A stretch of 64,000 nt of DNA. It comes from Burkholderia sp. lig30. Lineage in GTDB: Bacteria > Pseudomonadota > Gammaproteobacteria > Burkholderiales > Burkholderiaceae. The notes below the pieces were generated by a model that searched no databases, had not been told where the DNA came from, and worked only from the letters and a program-made list of their open reading frames with translations. The stretch is from positions 1 through 64,000 of the forward strand of contig NZ_JGVW01000060.1 in assembly GCF_000687455.2 (NCBI RefSeq), written 5' to 3'. The position numbers and the translations under genes were made by a program. Positions 35,004 through 42,899 of this stretch are shown here, in pieces; positions within the stretch are counted from its first letter, which is position 1, and every line of letters starts with the position of its first letter.

Positions 35004-36010
35004 GCCTCCAGCGCAAGCGTCGCGAACGTCGCGAGCCAGTGCTCGCCCATGTAGTCGCCCGCGACGTGCGCGAGCGCACTGTCGAGATGGCGGTCGGCCG
35101 CATCGCGCAGCAATGCGCGCCGGATGTCGTTCTCCGGCAGCGCGCCCGCGAGCGCGCGCTGGCACCATGCGCGGCTCAGGTTCAACCCGTCGAGGTGCGC
35201 GATCTTGCCGTCGCTGCGGTCGCTCACCGTGACCAGCGCGAACAGCGTCGCCGGCTCGCCGCGCGCGAGATCGGGCAGGAACCGCGCGAACCAGCCGTCG
35301 AACGCGTCCGGCGGCAGCACGCGCCGCATCAGTTCCGCCTCCATCAGCGCGGGCGACAGGAACTCGTCGCCGGACGGCTCCCAGGCCTGGCACGCGGCGT
35401 CGTTCAGGTGCCAGCGCGCCGCCGTCTCGACGATCAGCGCGGCGAGCCGCTCGCGCCCCGTCTGGCGCGCGAAATCGAGTGCGAGCGCCAGCGCGAACGC
35501 GGTATTGAAATGCGTGCCGACGCGCACCGGATAGGTCGCTTTCGGCAGGAATCCCTCGAAGCGCTCGACGATCGCGCCGGTAAGCGGCGCCAGCACCTCG
35601 GCCCAGCGGGCGGCCTGCGGCAGCGGCAGGCGTTCGAGCTGCGCGGCAAGCGCCAGCAGCCACGCCCAGCCATACGGCCGCTCGAAGCCGAGGTTGTGCG
35701 GCAGATCCAGATATGCGCACTCGCCTGCGACGTTCGCGCCGGTGAAGTGTGCGTCGGCGACGGCGACGATGCGCGCGGCTTCGGGCAAATCGGGAAAGCG
35801 CTCGAGCAGATGCAGCACGAGCCAGTAGCCATGCACGCACGAATGCCAGTCGTAGCTGCCGTAGAAGATCGGGTGCAGCGCGCGCGGCCCCTGCACGTCC
35901 CGCGGGCCGGCGAGCGCATGGGCGAGCTTGTTCGGATACTCGCGCGTCAGGTGCGCGAGCGCGAGCGTCGCGAATCTCGACGCAATCGCGGGCGTGAGTC
36001 GAGCGGTCAT
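35000..36010 (-). CDS. DUF2891 family protein
   Basis: A 336-residue protein of the DUF2891 family (hypothetical, probably an alpha/alpha-toroid fold). Visible blocks include REYPNKLAHALAG, HPIFYGSYDWHSCVHGYWLV, LPHNLGFERPYGWAWLLALA, YPVRVGTHFNTAFALALAL and DFLSPALMEAELM-like EFLSPALMEAELM. The His and Trp residues in SYDWHSCVHG could line an active site. The start at MTARLTPA fits family N-termini; an ATG two codons earlier is possible. It is convergent with the TonB receptor gene, with a heptamer array between. No function is established. Confidence 0.88.
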   Translation of the reverse strand: MTARLTPAIASRFATLALAHLTREYPNKLAHALAGPRDVQGPRALHPIFYGSYDWHSCVHGYWLVLHLLERFPDLPEAARIVAVADAHFTGANVAGECAYLDLPHNLGFERPYGWAWLLALAAQLERLPLPQAARWAEVLAPLTGAIVERFEGFLPKATYPVRVGTHFNTAFALALALDFARQTGRERLAALIVETAARWHLNDAACQAWEPSGDEFLSPALMEAELMRRVLPPDAFDGWFARFLPDLARGEPATLFALVTVSDRSDGKIAHLDGLNLSRAWCQRALAGALPENDIRRALLRDAADRHLDSALAHVAGDYMGEHWLATFATLALEA

Positions 36011-36311
36011 GGGCATCTCGTCGGTGGCGGAACACGAAACATCACATTATCAAAAAGCCGATCTTTCACGTTTCCCGGGTACGCGCCCAACGGCACGCCG
36101 AGGCGGCGATCCCCGTTTTATCCGACGAAACCGCCCCGCGCGCACGCCGGAAACGGCCCCGCACCGATCGTCGATGCCGTGCGCCGGCAGGCGCCGCCCA
36201 CGCGCCGCCGGAAACGCGCGCCCCCGCCCGGCCGCGCGGGCGCTCCGCATGGCGAACGCCGCGCCCGGCAACTACACTGGAACAGGATCCGGACTATTCG
36301 GGAGATCCGCC
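36011..36311. other. Gene-free gap
   Basis: About 300 bp between the DUF2891 start and a small hypothetical gene. It is A/T-richer near 36030-36070, which could hold the DUF2891 promoter. I see no gene or repeat. Confidence 0.4.
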
Positions 36312-36536
36312 ATGATCGACGTTTACGAGACCATCGGCACCCGCGCGCTCTCCGCTCATCTGACGAAGGACGGCATGGTGACCGTGAAGGAACAGCGCCA
36401 CGAAGTCGGGCGCGTGACGCTGGCGACGGCCTATGCCGCGCTTGTCGAGGATGTGGAGGAGGAAGAAGACCTGCGGGACGCGACGGTCGAAGGCATGATG
36501 CGCGCGCTGCTGCACGGGTACGTGCGAAGCCACTGA
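36312..36536 (+). CDS. Small hypothetical protein
   Basis: A 74-residue acidic protein (MIDVYETIGTRALSAHLTKD..., with EDVEEEEDL at about 49-57). GGGAGATCCGCC precedes the ATG, giving a good ribosome site. Codon use is like its neighbours, supporting a real gene. I do not recognise the family. There is no signal peptide or membrane segment. It is not clearly in an operon. Confidence 0.65.
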   Translation: MIDVYETIGTRALSAHLTKDGMVTVKEQRHEVGRVTLATAYAALVEDVEEEEDLRDATVEGMMRALLHGYVRSH

Positions 36537-36784
36537 CGCACAATCACGCGCGGGCGCAACGCTCGCGCGACGCGGCGCCCCGCCGCCGCGACGGCATTGC
36601 TGCCGGGTATCGGCACGCCCTGCGCGGGCGCGGCGACGCGTCGGCGCGCGCCAGGGCCTGTTCACGCTGACAACAGGTTCCTCGTGGATTTCTGGGGATG
36701 TCGCGTACAGAGCCACACCGGTCCTTGGCATATTTAAGAGCCGAATGGCAGATTCCAAGGTACAGCGGTCGCCGCATGCCATTC

Positions 36785-37858
36785 TTATACCGCGCCTGAC
36801 GCAGAACCGGATTCATTGCACACGAGCACGATCTTGCCTGTCACGCCCCCCTCGCCGAGCAGCTCCTGCGCGCGTCGCGCCTCTGCAAGGGGGATGAGCT
36901 GCGCGATTAGGGGCTTGATCTTCCTCTGTTGCAGAAGACCAAGCAGGGCAATCAAATCTTGTCGAAACAATGCCGGTTTCAGCCGTTTTAGCCACTGGAT
37001 GCTATAGGGAATCACCCGTTTCCTGCCCGGCAATAGCCAGCCGCCAGCAATGTACAACCCGAAAATGGCGATCGCGCGAAAGCGATGGCGACCGCCTGGA
37101 CCTGGACGCCCTGAAGCCAATCTACCCCCACGTAGAGAGGATGTTAGCCCGTATGCGACTACTGTCCCTCCAGGGCGGAGAGCCTTGCGGGAACGCCAAA
37201 TATGGGTACCACCGATCCCTTCAAAGACGACGTCTACGCCGTCCCTTGTGAGGCGCTGAATTTCTTTCACGAAGTCGAACTTTCGGTAATCAATTGGGAT
37301 ACCGCCAAGTTCTGAAACGGCCGACGCCCCATGCGATGAACAAGTACCGTACATCTCCAGTCCGGCGAGGCGCCCAAGTTGCAACAGTGCCGTGCCGACC
37401 CCACCTGCAGCGCCGTGGATCAAGACGCGCTGGCCCGGTCTGACCTTTGCGGAACGATGCAGCATCTGGTACGCCGTGACATAGTTCAGCACGAGGCTGA
37501 CAGCCTCAGCAGCGTCCAATCCAGGTGATACCGGAACCAGTTCACCTTGCGGCAGGCACACGTACTGCGCGTACGCACCACTGATCGGCAGCGCGGCTAT
37601 CATCTGGCCGGGTTCCACTCCAGAGACGCCGCGGCCGAGCCGATCCACCATGCCAACCAGATCCCAACCCGGCGTGAAAGGTAGTCGTGGCGTTTCGGGA
37701 TGAACGCCCTCGCGCATCATCAGGTCGGGCAAGCTGACACCTGCAACCAGCACTTTCACCCGCACCTCACCATCCTTAGGCTCGGGGCACTCCTCCTCAA
37801 CCACCCTGAGTGCGTCGGGACCACCGTAGTGAGTCACGATGATACGTGTGTGTCTCAT
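36785..37858 (-). CDS. Zinc-type alcohol dehydrogenase-like/quinone oxidoreductase
   Basis: A 357-residue medium-chain reductase. GroES-like domain: GGPDALRVVEEECPEPKDGE, VSLPDLMMREG and LPFTPGWDLVGMV. Rossmann domain: VLIHGAAGGVGTALLQLGRLAG with the AAxxxG motif of quinone oxidoreductases. No zinc ligand set is visible, so an NADPH:quinone or enoyl reductase role is likely. AAGG precedes the chosen ATG. It lies at the left margin of a patch with lower GC and different codon use, with no obvious partner gene. Confidence 0.9.
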   Translation of the reverse strand: MRHTRIIVTHYGGPDALRVVEEECPEPKDGEVRVKVLVAGVSLPDLMMREGVHPETPRLPFTPGWDLVGMVDRLGRGVSGVEPGQMIAALPISGAYAQYVCLPQGELVPVSPGLDAAEAVSLVLNYVTAYQMLHRSAKVRPGQRVLIHGAAGGVGTALLQLGRLAGLEMYGTCSSHGASAVSELGGIPIDYRKFDFVKEIQRLTRDGVDVVFEGIGGTHIWRSRKALRPGGTVVAYGLTSSLRGGRLASGRPGPGGRHRFRAIAIFGLYIAGGWLLPGRKRVIPYSIQWLKRLKPALFRQDLIALLGLLQQRKIKPLIAQLIPLAEARRAQELLGEGGVTGKIVLVCNESGSASGAV

Positions 37859-38593
37859 AGGCACCTTCCCGGCTTACCGAGTTATCGATCTCGCGAGCGC
37901 CAAGAGGAAGTCAAGACGACTTGGCAGCAGAAACTCTCAAACTACCCGCCTACCTCCTCGCCAACTTGATGCACGTCAATCTCTTCAAGAGAACAACTTC
38001 GTGGCGGTCTTGCCCCGCCCACAATAGGTTCCTCAGATGCCGACCGGTGATTCGAATGCCTTGAGCCTCGAACGGCAAACGACAATTATTCAGGAACCCG
38101 ATTGTTTTGCGGATTTGCAAAGTCTTCGTGATCTGGACCAGTTCGGTCATCAGCTACACGAATAGTGGTTTCGCGAATCTGCAGAGCGACGTGCCACAGT
38201 CTGGTGTTGATCTCGCCGCTGTCGGTCGCCTACCGATCTCGCTAACGCCAACCGGCATCCGATCTCCTCAAATCCAGATCACGAACGTCAAGTTGACGCA
38301 GCAGCGTATCGCGCAGCGCTCCGAGCGTCGGATGTCTGCAAGCGACGATGCGAAGGGGATCGTCGCCAAATGAACGGCCGTTCCACGTCGAATCGGCCGC
38401 CCAGATGTCATAGTCGCGGTGAAAACGAACGACGCTTATCGCCCGAACCCGGTCCGATCCGGCACCGACAAGGCGATCCGCTGCCGGCGGAGATCGCATT
38501 CGGCGCAAGTCGACCCAATGCGGCCAGTCGCGTTGCTCCAAATCAGCCGTTCCGCCGATATGCTGTTCCTCGCATCCCCGACACGGGTTGCGG
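37859..38593. other. Gene-free, lower-GC stretch
   Basis: About 735 bp with lower GC than the surroundings. Short open frames on both strands (for example 38242-38541 minus) lack ribosome sites and family resemblance. Probably decayed sequence within the 36.8-42.7 kb patch. Confidence 0.45.
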
Positions 38594-38881
38594 CTACTGA
38601 CTTGGTGATGAGATTATTTTGCGCCCATACATGTCTTGGCCCGTCAATTTGTTCGCTTCGCTCAGCACATTTTCAAGCGTGGCATACGCGGGACCGACGT
38701 CCATCTTCCGTACCGCCAGGTCCATGCAATTCGACCTTAGCTGCGCAGTCAAATCGTGTAGCGCCGCAATTACTTCATAGTCACACGGAGACTCTTCCAA
38801 CGCCATGCGACCAATCAAAAACGCCTCGTGATACGCCGCGGCACGAAGCTTCTCCCGTATGCGATCTGAGTTTGAACTCAA
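38594..38881 (-). CDS. Small hypothetical protein, TTG start
   Basis: A 95-residue predicted helical protein (SDRIREKLRAAAYHEAFLIG then ALEESPCDYEVIAALHDLTA). The start is TTG with GGGGGGAAG upstream. Composition is protein-like, but I do not recognise a family. It lies 179 bp downstream of the membrane hydrolase gene on the same strand and could be its partner. Some chance that it is not expressed. Confidence 0.5.
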   Translation of the reverse strand: MSSNSDRIREKLRAAAYHEAFLIGRMALEESPCDYEVIAALHDLTAQLRSNCMDLAVRKMDVGPAYATLENVLSEANKLTGQDMYGRKIISSPSQ

Positions 38882-39060
38882 GATAATCTTCCCCCCGTCG
38901 GTGCGAATTTAGCGATTCTCCGCGATCTTGAGCTCGATGTTGACCGACCGTTCCTGGCCGGTGACAGACTCCGAAACTGATCCAGGCTCATAAGGAGTTC
39001 ATGTTCGTGTCAGCTCGAACGATAGCTGACTGCACCCGTACTCGTTTCCCCCTTCGTCGG

Positions 39061-40086
39061 TCATAAATTCAGTATAGCTTTGAGTACCTCGTCGTGTTCG
39101 AAATAGTAGTCGTGCGCGAAGCCAAGAGAAGCTTCGATTTCCGTGTATCCCAGGTTGATGCCCGCATGCGAGCGCTTCCGTTCCGCTTCGAACGGCACCT
39201 TGCTGCACAACGAATCGGTCAAGGCGTAAAAATCAATCCAATTTTCGACCAATGTCGAGGCCACGCACTGCCGGATCCGTTTCTCATACGCTGGTTCGCG
39301 GGACATGACAAACTCCAAGGGACTACCTGCGGTGACGAACTTAAATGCCCGAAGCAGCGACGCAGGGTCTGGTTCAGCCATGATCCACGCGATTGCATCG
39401 ACCGCGACGACGCTGCCGAAACTGTGCGCGAGCAACGTGATGCTTTGGTAGTTTGCAAACTGCGGACCGATCTCCCGAAAGGCGTTGATGACACGCCGAC
39501 GGACCCGGTCACAAAACCCTTCGCGATTCTTGAGATAGCAAAATGCCGCGTACGACGCGTCGATGTTCGATGTTACGAAACCGGTTGCGAGAAGGCCGGT
39601 GGCACCCACCCAAAGCCAACCAATCGGGCTTTCGGTATGCGTTGGCAGGAACAAGGAGAGAAGTTGCGTGAAGTGAAGAATGGCGAGTAGTGTCAGAACA
39701 TACCAAACGAACAGGAAACACGTTCCAACGCAGAAGGCTCGCTGAAGTGGCCTGGACGTTTTCGGTATTGCCTTCCATTGCTTGAGGCTGAGCCAATACC
39801 GGACAAGAGAGTACCCCAGGAACGGAATCCAAGATTTTTCAAGCGGTGGCCGAAGATCATTCCAGAAGATTTCGACTACATCAACCAGCTTCTGCTGACC
39901 GTTGCAGAGTCGTATGTCGAACTGCGCGCGGCCGCTGCTGTCGCTTCGGCGACGAAACGACTGGACTGATTCGCGGTGCGTTTCCAGGAAGCCCTCAATG
40001 CCGTCCGACAGACGGGTTGCGTAGCGCTCACGTTCGCTTCTGGCCATGCCCGGGACAAGCATGACAAGCTCATGTACCGTTTCCAT
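39061..40086 (-). CDS. Predicted membrane-anchored alpha/beta serine hydrolase
   Basis: A 341-residue protein with an alpha/beta-hydrolase outline: first strand HELVMLVPGM (about 5-14) and nucleophile elbow LLAHSFGSVVAVDAIAW (Ser222 in G-x-S-like AHSFGS). Candidate acid and base are Asp286 or Asp291 and His325 (FAHDYYF) or His331. Between first strand and elbow lie two transmembrane segments (about 118-147 and 155-172), an unusual insertion that would tether the enzyme to the inner membrane. GAGGTG precedes the start. I do not recognise a characterised family; lipase, esterase or a secreted-type effector are possible. Confidence 0.75.
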   Translation of the reverse strand: METVHELVMLVPGMARSERERYATRLSDGIEGFLETHRESVQSFRRRSDSSGRAQFDIRLCNGQQKLVDVVEIFWNDLRPPLEKSWIPFLGYSLVRYWLSLKQWKAIPKTSRPLQRAFCVGTCFLFVWYVLTLLAILHFTQLLSLFLPTHTESPIGWLWVGATGLLATGFVTSNIDASYAAFCYLKNREGFCDRVRRRVINAFREIGPQFANYQSITLLAHSFGSVVAVDAIAWIMAEPDPASLLRAFKFVTAGSPLEFVMSREPAYEKRIRQCVASTLVENWIDFYALTDSLCSKVPFEAERKRSHAGINLGYTEIEASLGFAHDYYFEHDEVLKAILNL

Positions 40087-40461
40087 TTCAGCACCTCATG
40101 TGCATCAAGCGCGTTATGACGAACACTTAGGGGATCTGGCTGGCCTTCATGCGGTCCGAGCGAGCGAGGCCGGAGCGTGCCGCTGCCACCGAGAATAATA
40201 GACGGTCGAGACGAACTGGTGGCGGGGGCCGCCCCATTCCGGACGCTGCACCAGGCACCATTTCAACGACAGATTTCAGTGCGGTCGCGATGGAACTCAA
40301 GAATCTCGGCCGGCTGCGTGACCGGATGACAGTTCGAAACGACGGATAGACATTACACTCACGCGGACACTCGGATGTCGTCTGCTTACAGACGATAGAT
40401 GGTGGATGTTCGGCTAGGGAACTTCGTACCGATCCCGTCGGCGCTAACGTTGCAGAGAGGA
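40087..40461. other. Gene-free gap
   Basis: About 375 bp between the membrane hydrolase start and the AraC regulator stop. Short frames exist, but none is convincing. It should contain the hydrolase promoter; no clear regulatory repeat was seen. Confidence 0.4.
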
Positions 40462-41496
40462 TCAGTCAGGCGCGGACTTCGTCCTGCCCGACCTGCCGAG
40501 TGTCGTCGAGGGAAGTTCGCCAAATTGGCGCAAATAATCTTGCGCGAATCTAGCAAAATGAAAGAACCCCCAGTGCATGGCGATGGCCGTCACCGTCGCG
40601 TTTGTACCGCGCGCCGCTTTCAGGGCTCGCCGCGCGCAATTGAGCCGTCGCATCCTCAAGTATGCAAGCGGCGCGACACCATGAATCTGCAAGAAGCAGC
40701 GCTGAAGGGAAGCACGGCTGACTCCCAGCCCCTGACACAAAGTCATTACTGTCAACGGCTCTTCGGGTCTGCTTTCAATCAATGCTTGCGCGGCTTGGGT
40801 GATTCGATACGCACTACCCAACGGCATCTGAGAGGATCTGGCAGTCGAGTTGGAAACGATGCGGAGAGTGCGCTCCAGCACGACCTTTTCCAGGTATTCG
40901 TGATTCAATGCCTCAAGCTGGCTTGGATCAGACGAATGTCGCAGCGACATCAAGGTCTCGAGCATGTCGTTCAGATCACTGGAATCAATGCCATCGAACA
41001 TCAGCGCTTGGTACCCGTCTCCCGCCAAGTCGTAACCCAAGGTGTCGGCTGCTTGTAATAACCGGTCCTGGCGGATCCGAAAATAGGCGATCTCGCTTGG
41101 CGGCAAAAGCACTTCGTACTCGTTGTTTGCCGGCAGGTAGGCGACAGTCCCTTGGGAAAGAGCATCGAGATCGCATCGTGCCCGACCTGAGACCGAACGG
41201 ACGAAGCTCACCGAGCAGTAATCGGGCGGGAAATGCAGCCGCTTCAGCACAGTGCGATTCTGTTGTTCAGCAGCCACGAGTGTGTCTTGAAAACTCAGTT
41301 GCTGAAACCGACCGGCAAACGCGCCTCTATCAACCTGATCGTACTCGGTTGGCATCCATCGACGCTGAACGCCTGCGGCGTCCTCGGCGTCGGTCGTCGC
41401 AAGGTCCAGCCATGAGAGCCCGCCATCGATATCCGCCGCGTGCTCGTCCGACGCGCCTTGGGCAGCCACCTTCACTGATCGGTCTGGCAGATCCAT
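40462..41496 (-). CDS. AraC-family transcriptional regulator
   Basis: A 344-residue regulator. The N-terminal ligand/dimer domain resembles the AraC-binding-like domain of FeaR/AndR types (PPDYCSVSFVRSVSGRARCD, LLPPSEIAYFRI). The C-terminal double helix-turn-helix begins near 235 (YRITQAAQALIESRPEEPLT, LGVSRASLQRCFLQIHG, AYLRMRRLNCARRAL). GGGAG sits upstream of the chosen ATG; a GTG 45 bases earlier is also in frame. It diverges from a second AraC-type regulator across 141 bp, with no structural gene between. The target is unknown. Confidence 0.9.
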   Translation of the reverse strand: MDLPDRSVKVAAQGASDEHAADIDGGLSWLDLATTDAEDAAGVQRRWMPTEYDQVDRGAFAGRFQQLSFQDTLVAAEQQNRTVLKRLHFPPDYCSVSFVRSVSGRARCDLDALSQGTVAYLPANNEYEVLLPPSEIAYFRIRQDRLLQAADTLGYDLAGDGYQALMFDGIDSSDLNDMLETLMSLRHSSDPSQLEALNHEYLEKVVLERTLRIVSNSTARSSQMPLGSAYRITQAAQALIESRPEEPLTVMTLCQGLGVSRASLQRCFLQIHGVAPLAYLRMRRLNCARRALKAARGTNATVTAIAMHWGFFHFARFAQDYLRQFGELPSTTLGRSGRTKSAPD

Positions 41497-41637
41497 GCAC
41501 AAGCTCCCATGCGTGACTAATTTCGGATAGCCGAGGGGCACACAACCAAGTAACTTGCTTTTGCGTCACCGATTATAAGAAAAAGACAGAGTCTTCAAAA
41601 TGAGCTTTTCAGGCCAAAAAATTTTGGGAACTAACAG

Positions 41638-42684
41638 ATGGAGCTGGTACATTCTCCGCCGCGCTGCTCGTGGCAATGTTCCGTGACCACGCGAACGAGC
41701 GAGTTCGTACGTGTCAATATAGCGCTGTTCAATGGCTTTGCGCTGACAAAGATTGCAGCGCTTATCGAGATCTTCCAGAAGGCAAACGCACTCATCGCAT
41801 CGCAGCGATCGGGCCGCGCACACTATGACGTCTCGCTGCTTTCGGCTGCGGGCGGCCGCATCGCAAGCTCGTCGTCGGTGTTTGTCTGGACGGAAAGCGT
41901 CGAGTCGCACCGAAGTACGAATGACAGGCACCTGCTGTTCATTGCCGGTGGCGCGGGCGTGCAGCAGGCGTGCCGCGACTTGCGACTTGTCGATTGGCTG
42001 CGCTGTAGGCACCCCTTCAGCGAGATTGTTCATCCCATCGCAGAAGGACAACTGCTTTTGGACGCGGCAGGGCTTCCCAGCCGCTATCACGCGCTTCTAT
42101 ATGGCAGCAACGACGCGCACGAACGTTATCCGGCACTACCGCTTGACGAAGCGCCTGCTGCCGTACGCACGGCACTGCGCATCGTCGAAGATGATCTTGG
42201 ACCCGAACTGGCGCGGCAAGTCGCAGAATCGATTACGCCGCAAAGCGAGACGCCCCTCAGCTCGTCCATGACGCGCGGCGCGACGCCTCAGGTCAGCGAG
42301 AAGATTATGGCGTCGGCGCGCTGGCTGGAGGCAAACGTCGATCGTCCCATCTCTATCGACGACGCCGCGCAGGTCGCAGCGATGAGCGAGCGCAACTTCC
42401 TGCGACGCTTCAAGAGCGAAATCGGCATGACACCCTCCGACTATCTGCTTCGCGCGCGCCTGAACTTAAGCTGTCGGATGCTCGTCGAATCACGCTTGCC
42501 GATCGACAAAATCGCCAGGCGCTGCGGGATCGGCAGCGGCGGTCAGTTAGCCAAACTGTTCAGAAAATATCTGGCGACAACACCCACCGACTACCGGATG
42601 CGCGAGGAGGCGCCTCCGGGCAGCATCCTGATGCTTGCGCGGCGCGGCTCGACAAAGCAATCCGGGACAGTATCCGAGCGGTAG
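41638..42684 (+). CDS. GlxA-type AraC-family regulator with DJ-1/PfpI-like domain
   Basis: A 348-residue protein. N-terminal DJ-1/PfpI-like (class I glutamine amidotransferase-like) domain (VNIALFNGFALTKIAALIEI, DRHLLFIAGGAGVQQACRD). C-terminal AraC helix-turn-helix pair (ISIDDAAQVAAMSERNFLRR, IDKIARRCGIGSGGQLAKLF). Members sense small nitrogenous ligands such as choline metabolites. It diverges from the AraC gene at 40462-41496. Overall GC is lower than in the flanking genes, consistent with transfer. Confidence 0.9.
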   Translation: MELVHSPPRCSWQCSVTTRTSEFVRVNIALFNGFALTKIAALIEIFQKANALIASQRSGRAHYDVSLLSAAGGRIASSSSVFVWTESVESHRSTNDRHLLFIAGGAGVQQACRDLRLVDWLRCRHPFSEIVHPIAEGQLLLDAAGLPSRYHALLYGSNDAHERYPALPLDEAPAAVRTALRIVEDDLGPELARQVAESITPQSETPLSSSMTRGATPQVSEKIMASARWLEANVDRPISIDDAAQVAAMSERNFLRRFKSEIGMTPSDYLLRARLNLSCRMLVESRLPIDKIARRCGIGSGGQLAKLFRKYLATTPTDYRMREEAPPGSILMLARRGSTKQSGTVSER

Positions 42685-42848
42685 CCACCGCCATTCCTGT
42701 CGACTCAGCCGCTGGCCGTTGGAACGGCAGCTATGGCCGATGACTCGCCGGATCAACTTGCAGAGTGGATGTCTCCTATCCGGGCGTAGCCGACGTTCGA
42801 ATGTCCGACCGACGGCGCTGACTAACGTCTGTTGTTGTCCGACCGCCA

Positions 42849-42887
42849 ACGGTCTGCGCCGCGTTCCCCGGTAACCCTCGATGAACC
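42849..42887 (+). mobile_element. Relic of ISL3-type transposase gene 3' end
   Basis: Eleven codons (42852-42884) read VCAAFPGNPR-stop, the usual end of ISL3-family transposases. The surrounding 39 bases recur inverted at 53653-53691 with one mismatch. Sequence upstream (42690-42850) looks decayed and non-coding. Nothing else of an insertion sequence remains. Confidence 0.55.
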
Positions 42888-42899
42888 GAATAACAGGCC

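Noticed and set aside
36659-36682. Small hairpin (CCTGTT/AACAGG) considered as a terminator
   Set aside because: Only six base pairs and no U-run.
38242-38541. Minus-strand 99-codon frame in the lower-GC patch
   Set aside because: No ribosome site, no family resemblance, Arg-rich; probably decayed DNA.
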